Below, piece by piece: positions 59,701-64,000 of a stretch of DNA of 64,000 nt. How positions within the stretch are numbered: the first letter of the stretch is position 1; each line of letters starts with the position of its first letter. The stretch comes from Trypanosoma brucei gambiense DAL972 (lineage: Eukaryota; Euglenozoa; Kinetoplastea; Trypanosomatida; Trypanosomatidae), in NCBI RefSeq assembly GCF_000210295.1, contig NC_026739.1, positions 530,262-594,261 of the forward strand, read 5' to 3'. The translations under genes and the position numbers were made by a program. The notes beneath the pieces were generated by a model. It had not been told where the DNA came from and searched no databases. It saw only the letters and a list, made by a program, of their open reading frames with translations.

Positions 59701-62065
59701 TACGAGTACGTTCAGTCCCATTGTACCTGTTGTAGCACGGTTTTTGCGTTACACCCTTCGCGGGTCGGGCAGAAATGCTCTAGCGGTGTTCCCGCTCTTA
59801 GTTTTTGGTGAGCCCTTGTGCGACATTCCTCCGCTGGAGCGGAAGACAATTGTTGGTCGGAGTTGTTTGAAGCAGTGTTCGCTCCTCCGGGAGTTATCCA
59901 CAGCAAAACTACACACAGATTCGAATGAGTCATCTCTGTTTCAGATGCCATTAGATGGTGCGGCTGAGAATTGTTCCTTTAGGAGTGAGGAAAGTATTAA
60001 CGGCAAAACCAACATTGATGAAACTACTAATACAGTAGTCACTCCCATCAAGGGGAATAAGTCATCTACCGCCTCGCACCATGACATCTTGATAACGGAA
60101 CAGACCCTTCGAGAGTTGTATGTACGTAAACTTCGCAGTGCTTGTCCGCGAGGAGTTTTCGCACTGAACCTCCCGCTTTTATTTCACATGGAGTCGAAGC
60201 GCCTTCAGTGTAAACAAAAGCGTTTCTTCCGCGATTTTTGCTTTCAAAAGCTGGGACTACCGCTATGGGTAATGAAACCCTCCTCTCAAATATTTCCACA
60301 CTCTTCCGTGTGCCCGTCCCGTGTTCCCGAGTCATTTGAAGATCTTTCCCGTGTGCATTTGCTGCAGCAATCTGGAACGTGCCAACCACCGCGAAACGAC
60401 CGACCCATAAAGGGGGCCAATGCGACACAAAGGAAGAATGTAACTTGTGCAGGTTGTGACCAGCGTTTTCTGTTCGGGTTTGGTTTGGAAGTGTGCGACC
60501 GATGCAAGCGGCATATATGCGGTGAATGTCGTTCAAAGGAACCTGTGCGCCTGTTAGATGTTGGTATTTCTTCCACTATATCCTCAGTATGTCGCAGATG
60601 TTTGGACCGTGTGGACAAATTAGAGAATGCTCTTGTTGCTTACAACGTGACTACGAAAGAGTGTGAGGAGGTGGACAGTGACACTGAACGGGGTGCTGCT
60701 TTCGAGTTTTACATCCCTGTTACGCCACCGTCTCCAGCTGAGTTCCCAATTCCGTACAGCAATTACAGTTTTTACGCCTTACGTGGTTCAACCTACCAGT
60801 TGACGGCGCTGCCCTTCACTCGCGTCGTCAGCGCACCTATTACGGAGGACAAATCCGCGTCTCTTTTTGAGGAAGTGCTTAGTTTCCCTGCAGATGTAAG
60901 TGACTCTCTTGGGGGATGGCGTTGCGTTTCCAACGATATGCCAGGAGAAACACAAAAATATGTAAATGAAAATGTTGTTATTCTACTTCCATATCGATGC
61001 GTTGTTTCACACGGCCTTCTATACTATACACTGGCGGGGGAAATACGGGGGAGCATTGACTTACAAATGCACGTGGGGGAAACAGTTCAAACAGTGTCTC
61101 GTCCAGACGCTGCTAAGTCTAGCGAAGGAACTGCGTGTGCACGTATATCAGACTGTATGAGCGGCGAGATTGGCGTAGCGGAACTACGATTTAGGCACGC
61201 AGCATCCGACGGGGAAAGTGCCTCTGATGGTTCAAGTTATTCACTAACGGTGCGAAATCCCGTAGGTATACTCGTTTCTCTTTTTTTTGCTGGATCATCT
61301 TCTGACCTTGCGCTACTGCATGTGAAACATTTCTCTGTTTGGGGTTGCTTCGACTCATGTACGCGGAATGTGCGTTCTCTTTTCTACAATTGTCCACCTG
61401 ATGTATGTCGTTACGAAAGTCTTAAGCTGACGAGTTTGAAGGGTGTTTGTGCCCCACCAGCCGCCGCATGTCTTCCTTTAACAATCCCCGAAAAGCATCT
61501 TATCAAACCTGGGAACATTATTCATCGTCTACACACAGATCACCTGCTGGTGGAGTATGTTTTTAGCAACCCTGTAAGTGTGTGTGGTTTTACGGTTGAG
61601 GGACAACACCCGGCGTCGGTAAGTAGCTCGCGTGGTGCCCTGCCCACCGCCTTACGTCTTATCGGTATATTGGAGAATGGTTTTCGTGGTAATATAGGAT
61701 ACTTTTCGCTGCCGTGGCCACCACTGGCTCAGCGTGTGGGGAGGTGCACTGAGCGGGAAGTGTTTGGTTATTCATATGCTCTTTCATCTACGGTCCACGG
61801 TCTCGTTTCACTTCTCGTTGAGGTGGCAGAGTGGCGTCTGGCTAAGGGTCGAGTTAGGCAAGAAGTGGGAAGGGGAGTGTTTTGCAACTTGAGTCCATTC
61901 TATGATGAATGTGAGAGCACTAACAAGGAGGCTGAGATGTCTCCACAACAACCGGAGATGCATTTGGGGAAAATGGTATTTTGGACGAGCTTGAACCCTG
62001 AGGCACGGCACGCAGTGAGCAGTAATGCGTATAACTCTATTTTCTCGCGTGCTATCGGGTTGTAA
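56708..62065 (+). CDS. Giant SAC-like protein with FYVE-like zinc finger
   Basis: The 1785-residue protein is intact. Its N-terminal ~500 residues resemble SAC phosphoinositide phosphatase domains, especially plant SAC9: VITVDNVSGQLLHTGVPGKDLF..., then YMLFVETGRLL, RARWYTVPLRV, SYLFFTPGIDVSHC and CLWNEELIAFCDIFGIADCCCRLALGSF in the expected order. Where the catalytic CX5R(T/S) is expected I find FCTARGMD, without the arginine at +6, so activity is doubtful. A middle region (about 890-1035) looks beta-rich with ARFLRYTLRG, as in galactose-binding folds. At 1247-1298 eight cysteines form a FYVE-like finger: CAGC, CDRCKRHICGEC, CRRC. Further beta-rich sequence follows to the end. A membrane phosphoinositide-linked scaffold is my inference. 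Confidence 0.6.
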   Translation: MAGRLLTAVPRHTADPTNSDWLQACYFVVLEHPLVCIDATLRGRITPLTEQFLRNAEGVSEPSDDTTNLKEEHVNGTGGSSVKEMRFVVITVDNVSGQLLHTGVPGKDLFMSMREAVSAIPALCPSTPEQYEVFTILEFVAFAGACLTEDRLYMLFVETGRLLTDDKSCIVTDSGSKPQRVLPVISVERARWYTVPLRVAVPALQQPLGGEDLQSWVLGPSGGLRDDSAMAMSSSFRQSYLFFTPGIDVSHCSIFEEATRVCGARSDEESGDVGNSSPNGCPGGLDGSTDSSALAARVMSFLPLPPPSTGREALGRCDCLWNEELIAFCDIFGIADCCCRLALGSFNASTLVVPQTAPHVALLLVRLSRLALPGCFNDCSGKSAKTAFQMREYTSAHEAEFQLLLLPDMKLHDSKVDDNLVNSLPSLIWRRGGDFAGHEDIIQQKQRIDFCTARGMDPLPIGEDYVAAIFSSYQQRYGMGTKIALMHAGCWALIGSAPPHNTTKGGAAVNTSVNGSRESSKRRTNSQRGLTPASCYSVYASETHHCDAITNELQGRLQSLASHIKSHSLRPAVFVGAINSWATCLHCVPEKGSAVDALWSRECIRSYNGISCGGTTAGSSGVPGPIIPRICVSNSGEVSAAASAVVSLILVTVWLFNQFFESQPNAKLLQRHKLLTRKIMDLVVNSAAGLKQVGDSCGHEEMITLLRECLFQVVGAVPVSCTLTIWETARNMVFLYRANGDRSSPSDFTSTKKGIFRPSVVSRRVILNNPFHSFIMNLFPPAGGFYQREFARHRTRLLTHVAGQSYIIGAQFMFHTAESDTSSRVVSEANADWGGNERTTFASRQRYLSNPPLSDDDEATSSYSTNTGGVPTPTLRMLQGLVHPLSQPLLVPLRIAAVELTIALPTVSYITHVAIRVADALQREPFAGALTLSLHSSCYVGQEHERLVLDDVPLPLCRGSNASAHAGPHLIFYELPRPSCESVPFSVLNEARVVADGATSTFSPIVPVVARFLRYTLRGSGRNALAVFPLLVFGEPLCDIPPLERKTIVGRSCLKQCSLLRELSTAKLHTDSNESSLFQMPLDGAAENCSFRSEESINGKTNIDETTNTVVTPIKGNKSSTASHHDILITEQTLRELYVRKLRSACPRGVFALNLPLLFHMESKRLQCKQKRFFRDFCFQKLGLPLWVMKPSSQIFPHSSVCPSRVPESFEDLSRVHLLQQSGTCQPPRNDRPIKGANATQRKNVTCAGCDQRFLFGFGLEVCDRCKRHICGECRSKEPVRLLDVGISSTISSVCRRCLDRVDKLENALVAYNVTTKECEEVDSDTERGAAFEFYIPVTPPSPAEFPIPYSNYSFYALRGSTYQLTALPFTRVVSAPITEDKSASLFEEVLSFPADVSDSLGGWRCVSNDMPGETQKYVNENVVILLPYRCVVSHGLLYYTLAGEIRGSIDLQMHVGETVQTVSRPDAAKSSEGTACARISDCMSGEIGVAELRFRHAASDGESASDGSSYSLTVRNPVGILVSLFFAGSSSDLALLHVKHFSVWGCFDSCTRNVRSLFYNCPPDVCRYESLKLTSLKGVCAPPAAACLPLTIPEKHLIKPGNIIHRLHTDHLLVEYVFSNPVSVCGFTVEGQHPASVSSSRGALPTALRLIGILENGFRGNIGYFSLPWPPLAQRVGRCTEREVFGYSYALSSTVHGLVSLLVEVAEWRLAKGRVRQEVGRGVFCNLSPFYDECESTNKEAEMSPQQPEMHLGKMVFWTSLNPEARHAVSSNAYNSIFSRAIGL
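60446..60601 (+). other. FYVE-like zinc finger coding segment
   Basis: Codons 1247-1298 hold four C-x-x-C pairs with the central R-C-K-R-H-I-C-G-E-C, close to the FYVE core R-R/K-H-H-C-x-x-C-G. The second His of the PI3P-binding RHHC motif is Ile and the final Gly position is Arg, so lipid binding is not assured. Confidence 0.65.
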
Positions 62066-62610
62066 GCTCGGTTCCCTTATTTCTGTGTATTTATTTGCTG
62101 TTTTTTCATTTAGAGGGAACCGATTTAGCGTTTCTTTTGCGATTTCGTTGTAGTTACTCAGTTGTTGGCTTCTTTATATATATATATTCATGGTGGTATA
62201 CGGAGTAACTAGTGGTCTCCAACCACTTAGCAACTCTAACCATCACCTTTTCAGTATTCGGTGACACTTCTATTGTTGTGAATACTGTGAACGGTGGAGC
62301 AGGGGGTTAACACTTTTCTTCGTTCTCCTCAGTTATTTGTTCAGTTGTATTTCCCGTATACTGCTTTATTTCGATTTTATATTGTTGCCCCTGATTGTGT
62401 CGCCACGCTTTTTTTTTTCTATTGGAAAACAAATAACCTATTTTCATTATTATTTTTACCCCCCCCCCCCTATATTGTACGTGTCTAAGAAGAACATTTT
62501 ATAATAAATAGACTAAAAAAGGAGTATTGAACCAGAGTATTATACAAGCCTTCTATTATTACACACATTTCGTGCGAAGGGGGGGGAGAAGTGAAAAACA
62601 AGGGCACATA
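62066..62610 (+). other. Intergenic region and leader of pyridoxal kinase
   Basis: It holds a TA tract (62176-62190), a T-run (62409-62420) and a C-run (62459-62470). The AG at about 62488 or later ones may be the spliced-leader acceptor; the first ATG after it is 62611. Confidence 0.55.
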
Positions 62611-63513
62611 ATGTCAGAGAAGACGGTTTTATCGATTCAATCATTTGTGACGCATGGCTACGTCGGGAATAAGGCTGCTACGTTTCCTCTGCAGCTGCAC
62701 GGTTTCGATGTGGACGGTATTAACACCGTTTGTCTCTCAAACCACAGTGGGTACCCAGTTATTAGGGGCCACAGAATGAGCTTACAGGAATACGACGAAC
62801 TAATGGAAGGCGTCCGAGCGAATAACTTCCTCAGCAACTATCGCTACATTCTGACCGGATATATAAATAATGTTGACATTATTGGGAGAATACGCGACAC
62901 ATTAAAGGAAGTGCGGGAGCTCCGAGAAAAGGAAGACAAGAAGTTAACTTTCATTTGTGACCCCGTCATGGGCGATGATGGTATCATGTACTGCAAGAAA
63001 GAAGTATTGGATGCGTATCGGGAGCTGGTCCCTTTGGCGGATATCGTCACACCAAATTACTTCGAGGCTTCGTTGTTGAGTGGCGTCACCGTCAATGATC
63101 TCAGTAGTGCTATACTGGCTGCTGATTGGTTCCACAACTGTGGTGTTGCTCATGTTATCATCAAGTCGTTTCGTGAGCAAGAAAAGCCAACTCACCTGCG
63201 GTTTCTGTACTCCGTGAAGGAGGGATCAGAAGCTGCGGTGCGGCGATTTTCAGGAGTGGTACCATATCATGAAGGTCGCTACACCGGAACGGGCGACGTT
63301 TTTGCCGCGTGCCTTCTTGCCTTCTCTCATTCTCATCCAATGGATGTGGCGATTGGCAAATCGATGGCTGTATTGCAGGAACTCATCATCGCAACCCGAA
63401 AGGAGGGAGGTGACGGTAAAAGTTCATTGAAAAGTAGGGAACTGCGTGTCGTTGCATCACCGCAAGTGGTGCTACAACCAAGCACAGTTGTTGACGTTAA
63501 ACCAATTTCATGA
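62611..63513 (+). CDS. PDXK: Pyridoxal kinase
   Basis: The 300-residue protein is a full-length member of the pyridoxal kinase branch of the ribokinase superfamily. It has SIQSFVTHGYVGNKAATFPLQLHGFDVD at the N-terminus (substrate pocket), SNHSGY, the LTGYI segment, CDPVMGDDG (ATP/Mg region), the VTPNYFEA motif and the anion-hole/catalytic motif YTGTGDVFAACLLAF with the catalytic Asp in GTGD. It phosphorylates pyridoxal, pyridoxine and pyridoxamine to make PLP. The frame is open back to a TTG at 62527, but 62611 is the first ATG, and the MSEKTVLSIQS start agrees with family N-termini. No targeting signal, so cytosolic. Confidence 0.96.
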   Translation: MSEKTVLSIQSFVTHGYVGNKAATFPLQLHGFDVDGINTVCLSNHSGYPVIRGHRMSLQEYDELMEGVRANNFLSNYRYILTGYINNVDIIGRIRDTLKEVRELREKEDKKLTFICDPVMGDDGIMYCKKEVLDAYRELVPLADIVTPNYFEASLLSGVTVNDLSSAILAADWFHNCGVAHVIIKSFREQEKPTHLRFLYSVKEGSEAAVRRFSGVVPYHEGRYTGTGDVFAACLLAFSHSHPMDVAIGKSMAVLQELIIATRKEGGDGKSSLKSRELRVVASPQVVLQPSTVVDVKPIS

Positions 63514-64000
63514 GAATTAAATGCAGTCTGTCAAGTCCACCATTTTTTCTCTCTGTTCTCTAAAGATAAATAATTCAGTTTTACGAGTTTGCCATGCTAC
63601 GTGTTCTTCAGGTGTATTACGATATTGTGTTTGATTTAAGAGAAGGATTTACTTGTATCCTTATATGGTAGGGTAAATCGCGTACAAAACGAAGAAAAAG
63701 AAGAGGAATTCAGATGCAAATGTGGACGCTTTTCTTTCTTGTTTTTGTGTTTTAAACGCTATCCAATAAGGTTTTCTTCGGTATTATTACTTTTCCTTGA
63801 TTTTTGTTATCTTTATTACTAACACTTTTATTTTTCTTTTTGATCGTTGGTGAATGACTGGTAACATGAAATATTTGCTAACCTCTATTTGAAGCGTTTG
63901 TTTGTTTTCGTTTTGGTGCTGTTCAAATGCAATTGTTCTTTCTCTCACCACATATTTTTAAAGTTTTTCATTTCCCTCTCGGTCTTTCATTAGGAACTGG
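63514..64000 (+). other. Downstream region to the end of the window
   Basis: T-rich stretches at 63720-63850 and 63940-63990 look like trans-splicing signals for a gene beyond the window edge. No gene starts inside. Confidence 0.5.

Noticed and set aside
1..64000. Spliced-leader RNA genes, rRNA genes, CRISPR arrays, bacterial promoters or ribosome binding sites
   Set aside because: None was seen; the tandem arrays present are simple microsatellites and the gene organisation is kinetoplastid.

Overview
This window looks like nuclear DNA of a kinetoplastid, most likely Trypanosoma brucei or a very close relative. All 24 intact protein genes lie on the + strand and none has an intron. They are separated by AT-rich spacers full of T-runs, pyrimidine tracts followed by AG (trans-splice acceptor architecture) and microsatellites. 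This is one directional polycistronic gene cluster without a strand switch. From memory, the neighbourhood importin alpha - SmE - pyridoxal kinase fits T. brucei chromosome 6; that was not checked. Several open frames extend upstream through GTG or TTG codons. I trimmed those to the first ATG, where possible the first ATG after a plausible spliced-leader acceptor.

Layout. 0.5-6 kb: an ICT1-like mitochondrial release factor, the SDH flavinylation factor SDHAF2 and a protein with a degenerate kinesin motor. 5.8-9.1 kb: gene-free AT-rich DNA. 9.1-12.8 kb: a METTL9-type histidine methyltransferase and a proline-rich protein with three RRMs. 12.8-16.4 kb: more gene-free DNA. 16.4-20.35 kb: a decayed tyrosine-recombinase retroelement of the VIPER type, with gag-like zinc knuckle, tyrosine recombinase and reverse transcriptase/RNase H remnants in that order. 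20.7-26 kb: a secretory type I membrane protein, a highly divergent actin-related protein and a putative mitochondrial helical protein. 26.4-34.1 kb: small membrane proteins including EMC4, an Hsp33-type redox chaperone and importin alpha. 34.1-37.1 kb: a third long microsatellite-rich spacer. 37.1-45 kb: NOM1/Sgd1, an unrecognised 1108-residue protein, a Nudix hydrolase and TMEM107. 46.7-64 kb: a ZnF-UBP deubiquitinase, SmE, a ZNF598/Hel2-type RING ligase, an EF-hand protein, a 1785-residue SAC-like/FYVE-like protein and pyridoxal kinase.

The genes do not form a pathway, as is normal for trypanosome polycistronic units. Loose themes are mitochondrial function, RNA handling (RRM protein, SmE, Nudix, NOM1), protein quality control (release factor, ZNF598, USP, Hsp33, EMC4) and cytoskeleton or cilium (pseudokinesin, ARP, TMEM107, EF-hand protein). 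The most notable items are the VIPER-like relic with recognisable catalytic boxes, two proteins with recognisable folds but apparently lost nucleotide-binding motifs (kinesin-like and actin-like), and the large SAC-like/FYVE-like protein.
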